Shown piece after piece: positions 33,032-43,134 of a DNA stretch of 64,000 nucleotides. This stretch comes from Galaxea fascicularis. Taxonomy: Eukaryota > Cnidaria > Anthozoa > Scleractinia > Euphylliidae. The notes beneath the pieces are model-generated. The model did not search any database and was not told the origin of the DNA. It saw only the letters and a list, made by a program, of their open reading frames with translations. Each line of letters starts with the position of its first letter. The first letter of the stretch is position 1. The stretch covers positions 24,115,067-24,179,066 of the forward strand of contig OX419340.1 of assembly GCA_948470475.1 (NCBI GenBank), written 5' to 3'. The position numbers and the translations under genes were made by a program.

Positions 33032-33491
33032 CAGGGGCACCCAACGAGAAACGTCGATTAAATATCTGTTCGGGAGAGTCTACCCGTTCTAAGACTTTCG
33101 GATAATGCATTGCCGAAAACTACTGATTTCTTAACTAAAGTATCACCTAAAAGATTCGCAACCAAGGAAATCCAGGGGGAAAATAGTCCCTTGGATTTTC
33201 GGAAAGGGTATTTTTGCAATATTTGGCTCTTAAAAAGGTCGCCTAGCATTTTCGGGTAAGCAAACGGTTCGCAGAGAAGTTCTTCGAAGGTGACGTACAG
33301 CTAGCAATTTCTGAAATGAATGTTTCATTCCCTATAATTTTCGCCGGGGGAATTTTTCAGCTAAGAAATCCGAACAGATCAAATTTTTCTAGCTGATTAA
33401 AACAACTCTTTAAACAGTCTTTAAACATTGTAAGGAGCTTAGAAATATCCCGCAAAGGTCTTCTGCTTAATATATTTTTTGGTTGCCCCTG
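33032..33491. mobile_element. MITE with CAGGGGCACCCAACG terminus
   Basis: The left end is CAGGGGCACCCAACGAG at 33032; the right end is GGTTGCCCCTG ending at 33491. It interrupts the LINE C-terminal coding region: TCACCATCTTTAACTG before it and ACTGGTTTTAAGAAAGG after it rejoin through a duplicated ACTG. It is 460 bp with no ORF. A second family member is at 58987-59562. Confidence 0.65.
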
Positions 33492-33705
33492 ACTGGTTTT
33501 AAGAAAGGATTGAAAACATCTTTTTAACCAATTTTTAGAGAGTGGGGCATTGTTTTCGTAAAGTTATTTTAAGACGTGTAATATACGATGGATTGTAAAT
33601 AGATTTTCTTTAATAAATATTCTATGTTATGATACATTGTAAAGCGCCATGAGCTCAGGATATGAGCGCCATATAAATAAAGTTATTATTACTATTATTA
33701 GGAAG
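33492..33705 (+). mobile_element. CR1/L2-like LINE 3' UTR and tail
   Basis: The last coding residues (GFKKGL) are followed by a short 3' UTR containing AAAGCGCCATGAGCTCAGG and GCGCCATATAAATAAAG and ending in (TTA)n near 33690-33700. This is the characteristic 3' end of this LINE group and marks the element end. Confidence 0.75.
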
Positions 33706-35084
33706 ATAGATAACACACTCAAAAGCTATAACTAATTAACTAATTAGCATTTCAGCCCTAAAGCGGAAAAAATTATCTAATTACCCTCAATCCGTGTACG
33801 TGTAATATTTATGCTACGTTCATTTTCAGGACAGAAGTGAAAACAAACACTGAAAAATGCATCGATCGCAAATGATTGCTTACTTCACGCACTCTTGAAC
33901 GGAACATATGTCAGGAGGCCGCGTGTTCAATCCAACGTTTGTTTTTTTTAAAAAAACAAAACAATATGCGATTGCGACAGATGTGGAAAGCTGAAAAGGT
34001 CGGATTATTCTGGGCGCGTTTCAGTCGGAGGAAGTGAGTTAATGTATCAGCAGCCAGGATTTGGAATATCAGGCTTTTTGTTAAGGAAAAGATCGAGACT
34101 CAGGCGGTAATGGCGTGATTAGCTTCAGTGCCGGGGGAAGTTAATGAAATGAAAGTTACAGCCGTGTCTGCATTAATATAGAATTTTGATGACTGTTATG
34201 TTAATTAACAGTAAGTTTACCGTTGTTGGAAGGACAAGACGTTTTTCAGGCTTGACTTGTTAACGTTCCCTTGCGGATTTTGTTACTAGCTCGACGGTCC
34301 TACTCCAGTGAAACTCTGAACGTGATGGCGTCGTTACGGCGACAATTACTTCCGGCACTTCCTCAGAAACGCTTTGCGCGGGTGGCAGTTAACAAACGTT
34401 TCCGGCTCTATGAACGTCCTTCCTGAGGAAGCTTACCGTCATGAAAATCGAAACTCCATACGGTCACAAGAAAATAAAGGGATGAGGTTTTGTAATTGTA
34501 AAAGGCTAGTCTGCCGTTTTAGTAAAACTTCAATTCAGTAAAAAAAATGAAATGTTTTTAGGCGCTTTTCTGCCCTACTAGCACATTACTTTGTCATTTT
34601 ACGAAACGGAAACCAGAGTAGATATTGGAGCGATGACTTACAGTGTCTGGCACTGGAATTAATCCTGGCTGTGACGGATTATTCAGTCTTTCACAAGTGA
34701 GATTCACTTTTTTTCCGCGAGAATGAAAACTCCGGTTCTCCGCATTAAATTAATCTAAAGGATAAATGTAAATGGGCTCACGGTTTGTTGATCCATATCT
34801 GCAGTATTTCTAAAGGGAACACGAAGGCCAGAAATTCAAGCAATTAACACTCAGTCGCTGTTACAAACACATTCGCTCAAAGCACACACACCGCTTTGTC
34901 ACATGACTCCCGATTTCCCGCGCTAGGGAAGTCCCTGATGTACTCAAGACACAACAATATCTGATTATGTTTAAAATATTGCTAGCTATAAGAACGCTAG
35001 TTTTTGCCTTTGCATAAAATACGTTGTCCCTGATAAGCGTCGATAAAGGAAAGATAAGCCACACTGTATTTTTTTTCTCGGTTG

Positions 35085-35230
35085 AAAATCATTTTAAACG
35101 TAAACTTAAGACTCATGTCATCGGATGTCATCAGGTAGTTTGTTCCGGAGTTCAGTGGCCGAAACAGCAAAAGCTCTAGAGCCATACGCCTTGAGTTTAA
35201 ATTTGACACGAAGGGCAGCGTCGTGTTCTA
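35085..35230 (-). mobile_element. LINE reverse transcriptase C-terminal scrap
   Basis: The minus strand reads ALRVKFKLKAYGSRAFAVSA and then TELRNKLPDDIR, the typical end of CR1/L2-type polyproteins (YGxRAFSVxAPxLWNxLPDDIR). Nothing else of the element is recognisable nearby. Confidence 0.5.
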
Positions 35231-36201
35231 TTACGGCATACAAAAAGAAAAAAAAGTTCCTCGAAACTTGGTAACCTTATTGATAAGTGTATTTAATATA
35301 GAACATACATTTTTTTGGATGTTGATATTTTTTATTGCTCAGCTACTTAAACAAAAGCTCTTGAGGCAAGGAACATATCAACGCTATTTTATTTGAAAAT
35401 AACCATATGCTGCAAGATCTGGGGGGGAGGGTACTACTTGCTGGTTAGTACTTCGATTCAAGGTTGAAGTAACATGAAAGCGAGCTTGAGGGGGTGGTGA
35501 TTTTGAAAACTAGGCAATAAAGGTAGAGTTGGAGCCACAAGTGACAGTCAGTAGTCGATGCTCATTTCATCTAGGGTAATTGAGTTTGATAATGTGGCTT
35601 GTCACGTGACCTGGCCAACTGCAAACCCAGGAGGTAACGTAAAGTTAGGCCTGGCCCTCAGCTAAGTTACCCACCCCCCTAGAAATTATTTTAACTGTTG
35701 AATCCCAACTCTGACCCTGGTTTTAAACTATCACCACCATGACTTTCAATGACTGGTGTCAAAAGGCCCGGTCACGTGACCTCTGTTTTTCTTTGTTAAC
35801 CTATTTAATTAATTAATTTGAAGATTTGCACAGTACGTGTTGATGAAAGAACAAAAGGAAACAAAACCCCTTACAACGCTTCACACATCTCATCCAGCAC
35901 CCAATTTAACCTTTAGAACAATCGCAACTGAAAACTAGTAGAACAAGTTTAGCAGCGTAGTTCCCTTTAAACGAGGACATCCACACGTTTGCTATAAAAC
36001 AAAGCAAAAAAAAAGTTTACAGGAGAAAATTATATCATATTCACACTTTAAGTAAGATAACACTGATGTAGTGCTTAAAGTTGACATATGACTTTCCAAG
36101 TGAGAACTCGATGATACATGCGTGACTCAACCTTTGTCAGATAGAGTGTTCTCACGGTCACGCAATAAAAAATTGAATCAAGAACCACTCATTGAATTAA
36201 A

Positions 36202-36236
36202 CCATATTGGTGTACCACTGTGGGACACCAATATGG
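36202..36236. repeat. CCATATTGGTGT hairpin
   Basis: A 12-bp perfect inverted repeat (36202-36213 and 36225-36236) around an 11-nt loop, ending in CCAATATGGCGGC. Confidence 0.6.
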
Positions 36237-36713
36237 CGGCCGGAAAGAGTGTAAACATTTGGAACTTACTTTAGTTACCTAGGCAACTCGTTATCTGTAA
36301 TGTACAAACAGTCATTTACATAAACACTTTTACTAATACTTTAAGTTCTCAAATGGCTAAAAATCATGAGATAAGTATGTATTTTTTGACAAACATTACC
36401 GTAACTTTATGTCACACAGCGCCATAACTGTAAAATTCATAGCACGCTCCTGGTTTCTAAACGAAGGATGCTATTGATAGGGAGTTTAGGGTCAATTACT
36501 GAAATTACTACCAAACTAGAGGCCGTACTGGCCTTCACTCGGGCTTTTCGAGTGGCAAATGGATGTTGTGGATAATTTCCGCACAGCCTAATATATAAAA
36601 TTATACATGTATTTTGTGACTCAAACTCGATTCGTTAAAGCATTGGGCTGCCTGTGTGAGTGTGTGCCAGCGGAAATAAACATGACAGGACTGTGGGAAC
36701 ACAAACAATCTTA

Positions 36714-36864
36714 GGGCCTGAGCTGGGCTGGCCCGGTTAGCCGGGCTGTTTCGGTGTGGGCTGGCCCGGTTGTCATGTAATCGCGAAGTTGATTTTTGTT
36801 GCGTTTAACAAACATGCCGAGATCCCGGCAAACTCAAACCAGCCCGGCGCATGTAATCAGGCCC
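36714..36864. mobile_element. 151-bp MITE with TTA duplication
   Basis: The ends are GGGCCTGA (36714) and TCAGGCCC (36864), flanked by TTA on both sides (36711-36713 and 36865-36867), as in PIF/Harbinger-like elements. The interior holds repeats of GGCTGGCCCGGTT. The complement of its right end contributes the TGA (36857-36859) that ends the minus-strand membrane-protein frame. Confidence 0.7.
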
Positions 36865-37283
36865 TTAGTTTTCTTCTTTTCTGTGACAGACTTTTTAGCT
36901 TTTTCACTGGTATCCTACTGGGCTCGCGATCACAACGTCTTGATGGCACATGGCATTCACGGTTGTCGTTAAAATACACAAACTTAGCATAACGAGATCT
37001 GAGTTCCTTTCTATATTTCATTTTCAGTAAGGCTTCACGTTGATCATGTACAGATAACTGTATTGCCTTCTCAAATACCTCGCATTTTTCAAGTACATCC
37101 GACATTTGTGTTGATAAAACTGATAAACTTAACACATTCATGTAGAACACGCGAAGGTACAAGATTACACATAAAACTATAACACTACACAGACTTGATA
37201 CAGCTGATAATCCACAATCTAGAGTATACAAAAGAAATGAAATACTGGTGACAATAGCCATAAAAGTAAAAACGTTACTTGCA
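36857..37283 (-). pseudogene. Unknown membrane protein, 3' exon part
   Basis: Minus-strand frame ending at TGA 36857-36859. It encodes DASNVFTFMAIVTSISFLLY and further hydrophobic sequence with CSVIVLCVILYLRVFYMNV, consistent with two membrane helices. A charged helix-like part (VFEKAIQLSVHDQREALLKM) and a basic tail (PVKKLKSLSQKRRKLRA) follow. The frame is separated from its upstream part (39188-39339) by a 1.9-kb transposon; at the insertion site the two sides share the reading frame. The stop codon lies within a MITE, so the ancestral C-terminus was different. I do not recognise the family. Confidence 0.5.
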
Positions 37284-37722
37284 TCTTCGCTTGGCTTATT
37301 GTACTTTACGAAATGGTACTTTGCGAAACGAAACGAAACGAAATGAAATCTGTACTTTGCGAAATGAAAATCTGTACTTTGCGAAATGATATCTGTACTT
37401 TGCGAAATGAAAATCTGTACTTTGCGAAACGAATGGCAGTACTTTCCTGGTCCGTGCACGGTTCGTCCACTCGTTATTTTTAATTTCCTAGTCTATATTC
37501 AAAAACAGGAAAAGCCAATGTACAGTCTTATATTCATGTTTTACTTAAAACCACACCACTTCAAAACCGATTTTACTGAAACACATCTCGTTTTATTAAA
37601 GTTTCAGTTGAAACACTTGTCCTGATTAACGTAAAGACTGAAAAACCTCAAAATTGCCAAAATTCAAGAAATTATCTTCTTTTTACTTCTGAACCGAGAC
37701 AAAAAGCCAAAAACAACATTAG

Positions 37723-37935
37723 CTTCCGTTTCATCGTTTCTCGTTTCATGTTCAAACCTAAACAAAAAACGAAAAACAGATCAACTTCCGTTTTATCGTT
37801 TTTCGTTTTATGTACAAATTCAATCAAAAAACGAAACTCGACTTCTGTTTTATCGTTTTTTGTTTTGTGTCCAAACTAAAACAGATAAACGGAAATCCCA
37901 AATCGATTTCCGTTTTATTGTTTTATGGTAAAAGA
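37723..37935 (+). repeat. Degenerate tandem repeat, about 60-bp period
   Basis: CTTCCGTTTCATCGTT at 37723 recurs as CTTCCGTTTTATCGTT (37785), CTTCTGTTTTATCGTT (37842) and TTTCCGTTTTATTGTT (37907). Each is followed by an A-rich CAAAAAACGAAA-type block. The T-rich and A-rich halves are partly complementary. Confidence 0.6.
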
Positions 37936-38084
37936 AATGTCGTCTTCCGTTTTAAGTATGTTCCTGTGAGGGGACATGACCTTACGCGAAATGAAAGGGA
38001 CCGGGTAGGAGTCTTGTCGATAGGCGGAGTGAGTGGCTTGTAAGGGCTTTGGTTGATGATATTACAGTTTTAGTCTCAACTTCC

Positions 38085-38794
38085 GCCATAAAGATGTTAG
38101 CAAAAGGTACTGCCATTTTTGTTCCCATTGCGGTTCCGTGCGTTTGGAGATAGTTTTTCCCGTTGAAATGGAAAGAATTTTCTTTCAAGATGAGTCTTAA
38201 CATTTCTCTGAGGAAGTGAGTTGGAATCGGGAGTTTGTTTCCATAGAATGTTTCGTATGTTCTACATACAATTGCGATTCCTTCCTCTTGGGGGATGTTA
38301 GTGTAAAGGCTAGTAACGTCCATTGAGACAAGGAGTGTGTCTTTTGCAACTTTAGTTTTCTCTATGAAATTTAAGAAATCTGTCGTATCTTTGAGGTATG
38401 ATTTTTGTATTTTAGCAATAGGCTGAAGTAGGTGATCGACAAATGATGAGATTCGTTCAGTAGGGCCTTCGCAGCCTGATATGATGGGTCTCCCCACCAG
38501 GTTAGGTTTGTGAATCTTTGTAAGAGTGTAGAAAACAGGAATTCGTGGCGGGTTTGGTGTCAGAGATAACCACTTTTTAGTCATGTCGTCAATGTGGTCT
38601 CCGTGGTGGAGAGCATTGATGAGCTCTTTTGCTTTTTGAGAGGTTTCTAATGCCATAGGTAATGTAAGCGGCTTGTAGTTTTCTTTCTCGTCTAAGAGAA
38701 TCTGACCCTCTCGTATTTTGTCTTGTTTGTTCATGATGACAGTTGTGGTTCCCTTGTCTGCCTTTTTAACAATGATGTTTTGCAAAACCGTCAC
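38085..38794 (-). pseudogene. Penelope-like element reverse transcriptase, truncated
   Basis: An open minus-strand frame carries the Penelope RT landmarks in order: VKKADKGTTTVIMNK, PRIPVFYTLTKIHKPN, GRPIISGCEGPTERISSFVD, the catalytic-A region LLVSMDVTSLYTNIPQEEG, and THGTAMGTKMAVPFANIFMA. It stops before the YxDD catalytic motif, and the GIY-YIG endonuclease that should follow is absent. The last 30 residues are out of register with the family. Penelope-like elements copy RNA into DNA, often near chromosome ends. This fragment is enclosed by the arms of the TIR element and cannot be active. Confidence 0.8.
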
Positions 38795-39187
38795 GCAACG
38801 TGCCTCGCGCTAACCTTGACCGGCTGCCGGTCGACAAGATATAAACAAGATGTTTTGAAGCGATTCGGAGCAAACACGCTATGGAAAAAATGTTATCTTT
38901 CTTGGGACTAAGTTTTCGAGACACCCAGAGGGTCTAAGTTTTACGGGTTTGCGGTCCGAGTTTTCGAGATCTGCGCTTTCGAGACACCATGTTTGAAATG
39001 CCTTTGGTCGCGGTCGACGAAGAATCAAGAATCGACAAAAAAAACTTGTGTCGCGGTCATAATTGCAGTAGAATAGTAGGTTCGCAGAAGCTTCTTCACA
39101 AAAACCTTTTCAGGAAAGTACTGCTATTCGTTTCGCAAAGTACAGATTTCATTTCGTTTCGTTTCGTTTCGCAAAGTACAATAAGCC

Positions 39188-39339
39188 TCTTCGCTTCGAT
39201 GCGTGGGTTCTTCATCACCCAACATGAACGCTTTCCTGTTGCTGTTGTTACTACTGCTGTTCGTCTTTGTACCTCTAATCTCATCATCAACGGGCCGGGT
39301 ATCTTGTATTCGCCAGCACCTATAAACTGTTCGTGTCAA
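39188..39339 (-). pseudogene. Unknown membrane protein, upstream exon part
   Basis: The frame reads RTVYRCWRIQDTRPVDDEIR, then a Ser/Asn-rich linker (TNSSSNNSNRK) and GDEEPTHRSE, where the transposon cuts in. The next codons in the intact order are at 37283 and below. No ATG start is evident; an upstream splice acceptor is likely, for example the AG near 39321. Cys, Trp and NxS features suggest a luminal or extracellular side, but this is weak. Confidence 0.45.
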
Positions 39340-39381
39340 AGTTTCCTCTCAAGTTCGTCAAGGAACATTTGTCATTGGTAG

Positions 39382-39720
39382 TCAAAGCCTTTGTGCACTT
39401 TTTGAACTCATTGATAGCTCATTCAGCTCATTTGATCTCATAATATTTCTCACATTTGCTTCGAGTTCGAGGAACGACCCGTTTCGAAATGTACGCTCAC
39501 CATCATCGTTTAGTGTGGGTCTACCGCGAACGGCGTGTACGTTTGTATTGAGCGTATTGGATACGACACCGTTTGCCATAGCTGTAGACATGTCAAGTTT
39601 TTCCTTTGAAAATCCGTCGAGGAATCCACAGTTGCTTTGTGCCTTGCCTTTCAACAGACGAGACAAGCGTAAACAAACCGTAAACAGGTTTTTACCGAGT
39701 TTTACAGGTTCATCGTTAGC
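39382..39720 (-). CDS. Possible upstream exon, unknown protein
   Basis: An open minus-strand frame reads PVKLGKNLFTVCLRLSRLLK, GKAQSNCGFLDGFSKEKLDM and ends ELNELSMSSKSAQRL at 39382. Composition looks coding. Upstream of 39720 the frame runs into a poly(A) tract (translated as Phe), so the true start lies below that. It may belong to the same gene as 39188-39339, but no donor/acceptor pair could be fixed. Confidence 0.3.
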   Translation of the reverse strand, partial: ANDEPVKLGKNLFTVCLRLSRLLKGKAQSNCGFLDGFSKEKLDMSTAMANGVVSNTLNTNVHAVRGRPTLNDDGERTFRNGSFLELEANVRNIMRSNELNELSMSSKSAQRL

Positions 39721-39904
39721 GCCTGCGCAAATACGCCGGAAATGAGGTTTGTGGAAAACAACGAAAAAAAAAAAAAAAAAAAGAAAAATGGACGACAGAT
39801 TTAGACTCGGGCCTTCCACAGGAAGCCCGAGTAAAAATTATTCCTTTTTTCTGAACATTTGATTTTAAATGAAGGAAATCGGCCACATAGAAGCAAACAA
39901 GTGG

Positions 39905-40107
39905 TGGAACAGAGAATTAACTCTGAAGTGTAAATTATAAGTGATGATAGAAACCCATGAAAAACCCACTGGGCGTTAGCCCTAGTAAAGGGTATCACGG
40001 AACCACACGAAGCAAAAAAAAAAAAAAATCTTATGACCTCGGTGGGAATCGAAACCACGACCTCCGGATTAGATCTACCGTTGCTCTGCCGACTAAGCTA
40101 CGAGGTC
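39905..40107 (-). repeat. tRNA-derived SINE (GACCTCG head)
   Basis: The head at 40035-40107 (minus) has a 7-bp acceptor-like pair (GACCTCG / CGAGGTC), an A box (TAGCTTAGTCGG) and a B box (GGTTTCGATTCCC). The anticodon arm is mispaired and lacks U33, so it is not a working tRNA. The body (TACTAGGGCTAACGCCCAGT) and tail (CTTCAGAGTTAATTCTCTG) follow. A direct repeat, GTGGTGGAACAGAGAATTAA, occurs near 39901 and 40209. Confidence 0.75.
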
Positions 40108-40494
40108 GGACAGAGAAGGTCAGGGACTATTAAGGTGGTGAATCGCGGCGAAGAGAAAGTAAGGGTACATATATATGTTGTGCCGCGTAGCACTATAAAC
40201 ACATACAAGTGGTGGAACAGAGAATTAACTCTGAAGTGTGTTTCTATTAGCACTTTCTATTAGCACGGAATGCTGTTATGTTAGCTTCTTATTTCTAGAC
40301 AACGGCAACAAGTTGCAATGTTAAACGCGACGTTAGAAGACAATACATCACTCGCTCGAATGAACATATGAAACGGGAGAGCCCTACCTGCTTGTAAACA
40401 GGACCTTAGTACGTGCCGGATATGTAATAAGAAATACCCCTTGAATTAATGATAAGCCATCAAAAAATTGTTTAACTTAAAACACGTTTTGCAT

Positions 40495-40924
40495 ATAATA
40501 ATAATAATGATAATGATAATGATGAGGATTTATATAGCGCTTTTATCCAAAGGGCTCAAAGCGCTTTATGTACAACACTTTTTGGGGGACTTTGCCAGAC
40601 TGCTTTTTAGGCGCAAATTGCAGCCACGCAGTTTACAATCTTATTTGAATGAATAGTAGGATCAACACGGGTACGTCCCCTACTCTTTCCGATCGGTGTG
40701 TTGGTTCTTTAACGTCCCACACCAGTACTGTGAGACGGGACCTTCGGTTTTATCGTCCTTATCCGAGAAGACTAGAAAGTCTAACCATTTGCAGATGTCA
40801 TTGCAAAGGTAGCAGTATCCCCTCAGTTATTTAAAGACCATTAGTGTTGGTCCGGCCTGGGCTTGAACCCCCGACCTCCCGCACGGCAGTCCGGTGCTCT
40901 ACCACTGAGCCAACCGGTCGGCCG
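40495..40924 (-). repeat. Full-length tRNA-head SINE with conserved core
   Basis: On the minus strand the head (40924 downward) has GGCTCAGTGGTAGAGCA and GGGGGTTCAAGCCC. The middle contains AAACCGAAGGTCCCGTCTC and GGGACGTTAAAGAACC, which I associate with the widely conserved Nin-DC-type SINE core. The 3' end (GCGCTTTGAGCCC ... AAGCGCTATATAAATCC) resembles a LINE 3' end and is followed by (ATT/ATC)n at 40495-40525. Head, core and LINE-like tail in one 430-bp unit indicate an almost complete copy. Confidence 0.75.
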
Positions 40925-41179
40925 CATATAAGCTACATTTTCCACGCTTGCACTTGCGCTTGCCTTTCTGTCGCTCGGCCGCTGGATAATAACGTCTTTA
41001 TGATCTCGGAAGTGTGAAAATTGCTGCTCTTCGTTTATCTGCAAAGTGTACAGGCAGATTCTTTAAATAAGTTTTAAATAAATCCAGTGGAAATTAGCAC
41101 GCTAGTAGCTCATTACTGAAGACAAAAAACAAAGTGAAGGCAGGATGGACAAGTGATATATGGCGTTGGATTTCAATGC

Positions 41180-41310
41180 GGTGACCCGGGTTCAAATCCC
41201 GCTTCAGCCACTAGCTGGTGTTGTTCTGCGGGGTTCGTGCCTGGTTTAACTCTTCGGTCATCCTTGAGTCTGCCACTCGCTAGTTGGGTTTCTTAACTCT
41301 GTTGCTTTTA
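41180..41310 (+). repeat. Third SINE family, 5'-truncated
   Basis: B-box-like GACCCGGGTTCAAATCCCGC (from 41183) followed by CAGCCACTAGCTGGTGTTGT, GTTTAACTCTTCGG, and an end rich in TTGTT. No A box is recognisable. Confidence 0.55.
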
Positions 41311-41356
41311 TTTGTTTCATAGGGCCTTTGCATAAATAACGCCTAAATTTGAATAA

Positions 41357-41740
41357 AGCCCCGTCTACACGAGCAATTTTTATGTGGCAATTTTTATTTG
41401 CTCGTGTAGATGGTTCGACAAATATTTGTTGTTAATTTGCGTCAGTAATAATTTCGCACAGCGGAGATGCCCATGGAAAGGAAAAAAGTTAGATGGCGCC
41501 GTGCTGGATGCGCAAATTTTAGGGACTTTAGGGACTGGGTTCTACAAAAAATTGTCACATTTTATCTGGCGTCTCGTCTACACGGACAATTTTTTTATGT
41601 GGCAATTTTTATTTACCACATTAAAACTAACACGCCAGCTTTTCAGCACATGCAGTTGTGACATAAAAATTGGTCATTTCTCATCATCTACACGGGCAAA
41701 TAAAAATTGCCACATAAAAATTGCTCTTGTAGACGGGGCT
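41357..41740. mobile_element. MITE with TAA duplication
   Basis: About 58 bp of inverted terminal sequence begins AGCCCCGTCTACACGAGCAA at 41357, and the complement ends at 41740. TAA flanks both sides (41354-41356 and 41741-41743), as in PIF/Harbinger-type elements. The interior repeats AATTTTTATGTGGCAATTTT. The overlapping frames of 119 and 64 residues are translations of it. Confidence 0.8.
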
Positions 41741-41749
41741 TAACAATAC

Positions 41750-42479
41750 TGTGTACATACTTAGCGTCGTACTTATGTTTGTAGACAAAGGATTTTTCAC
41801 ATGTATATGAATGTGAAGCTCAGCATTTACATTGCCATTAATGCAATGGATCTATCGTTCCTGAAAAGCCCCTCTAGGGGAGTGGTCAAGTTAAGTATTT
41901 ATCTCTTATTTGTAACATAATAGGTTTCTTAGAAATGAGTGGCTTTTCTGGCCTTTTCAACTAATTCTTGTAATGAGTGAATCTAGTTGTTTTAACTTTA
42001 AATCACAGTATCCTTTAGAGGAGTTGGTAACACCGGTCTTAGTATGAGCTAAATATGGACTAAGAATTCTTTGGTCTGATTACAGTCGACGGGAAATTAT
42101 AAAATCGCGCGCAACAGTAAACTGACCATTAGTGTTCTTCTCTGAACTGGAACACAAGCCCGACACAATAAAATGACTCTTACACGGTAAGCATGAGGAG
42201 TTCAGTGAGGATTTTCGTAAATGCACCGATTGATAGCTTGTGGACTGCAGAATAAGCTCTTTCATCTTCCAGAAAAGTTCTTTGTTACGGACGTATTTAG
42301 AAACTGTCTTACAAGTTTTGAGAAATTTCTTCTTAATACACCGTAGGAAAACTCAAATAGTAGTGTAAAAGGCCGTTATAAGTACCAAGATAAAGCACAT
42401 TTACTTTTGACAGAGGTGATACGCCAGCATTGATTTAAGATTTTCGCGCCGGTGGCTTTCTTACTGATGATCTCGTCTG
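41750..42479. other. Stretch without recognisable gene
   Basis: No domain, RNA or repeat was recognised. By analogy with 15.5 kb it should hold the tail exon of the second Ig copy, but none is visible. Confidence 0.35.
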
Positions 42480-42635
42480 TCATACCCCTTTTTGTTGATA
42501 TAAACCCCAGCTCTCCTACACTTGTTGTGTATTAAAAAGATCAAAATCACCCCCACTACAAGAAGAACTGCTGGCATGGCAACGGAGATCCAGAGAACCG
42601 AAACTCAGAATCACTGGTTGAGTTTGAGGCATCAT
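42480..42635 (-). pseudogene. Second Ig receptor copy, transmembrane exon (frameshifted)
   Basis: Acceptor AG at 42636-42637 (GCTTAG). The stalk DASNSTSDSEF matches the other receptor's SSTSNSAGDSN, then a 1-base shift moves the frame into LWISVAMPAVLLVVGVILIF, the transmembrane helix, and IHNKCRRAG after it. The helix and the KKCRE/NKCRR boundary parallel the exon at 15716-15867, so the copies are paralogs. Read without correction the frame stops after FFL. No clean donor was seen at the 3' end. Confidence 0.65.
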
Positions 42636-43134
42636 CTAAGCAAGTAACAAAAGTAAGGATCAGATGTGGTCGACAAAAATTCTTAGGAAAGCTGGGGTTC
42701 GAGAGTGTGGTCAGAGCAAACATGCTTGGTTTTGTTTCTATGTCCCTCTTTCCTGAAGGATATGGAAAAGATACGAGACGAGGCTTAAGACGCGGCTGGA
42801 AACGCACACACCAAATAAAATTACGACTGGCCGCAGGTGACGCCGCGTCCTCTTCTGGAGGTGCAAGCGCTTCCCTGCTCGTGCCGAGTAACAAGTAAAC
42901 TGACACTCTTGCAATCAGTATTTGTCGACAGAGAGGTGGAAAGCAGCGAAGTCCGATCTCAAGGTAATTATGATAAGCTATCGAAACCGAGTGTGAGCGA
43001 TACTAATACACCGGTATTATGAAATAGAGCAAAGCAACTATGCCGCTTGGATTGGTTGTAGGGCTCGTTCGAAAATACATCCCCGTACTTCTTTGGCTAC
43101 TTGATCCAAAAATACCACTTTGATATCCTGTGTT

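Larger units (their letters stand above)
33706..36710. other. Stretch without recognisable gene
   Basis: Apart from the LINE scrap at 35085-35230 and the hairpin at 36202-36236, no feature is supported. Two clusters of short AT-rich frames lack domains. Confidence 0.4.
37293..39187. mobile_element. 1.9-kb TIR element with 9-bp target duplication
   Basis: The terminal inverted repeats start GGCTTATTGTACTTT at 37293 and the complement at 39187. They continue through GCGAAACGAAACGAAACGAA and CTGTACTTTGCGAAA; the left arm carries extra tandem copies of the latter. A perfect 9-bp duplication, TCTTCGCTT, flanks it (37284-37292 and 39188-39196). Long inverted ends with a 9-bp duplication suggest a Mutator-like element, but no transposase is present. 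It carries a piece of Penelope-like reverse transcriptase instead. Confidence 0.8.

Noticed and set aside
40035..40107. A possible functional tRNA gene with 7-bp acceptor pairing
   Set aside because: The anticodon stem does not pair, U33 is missing, the T stem has a mismatch, and a SINE body follows; it is a SINE head.
41384..41743. 119-residue plus-strand frame
   Set aside because: It coincides with the Harbinger-like MITE and its inverted arms.
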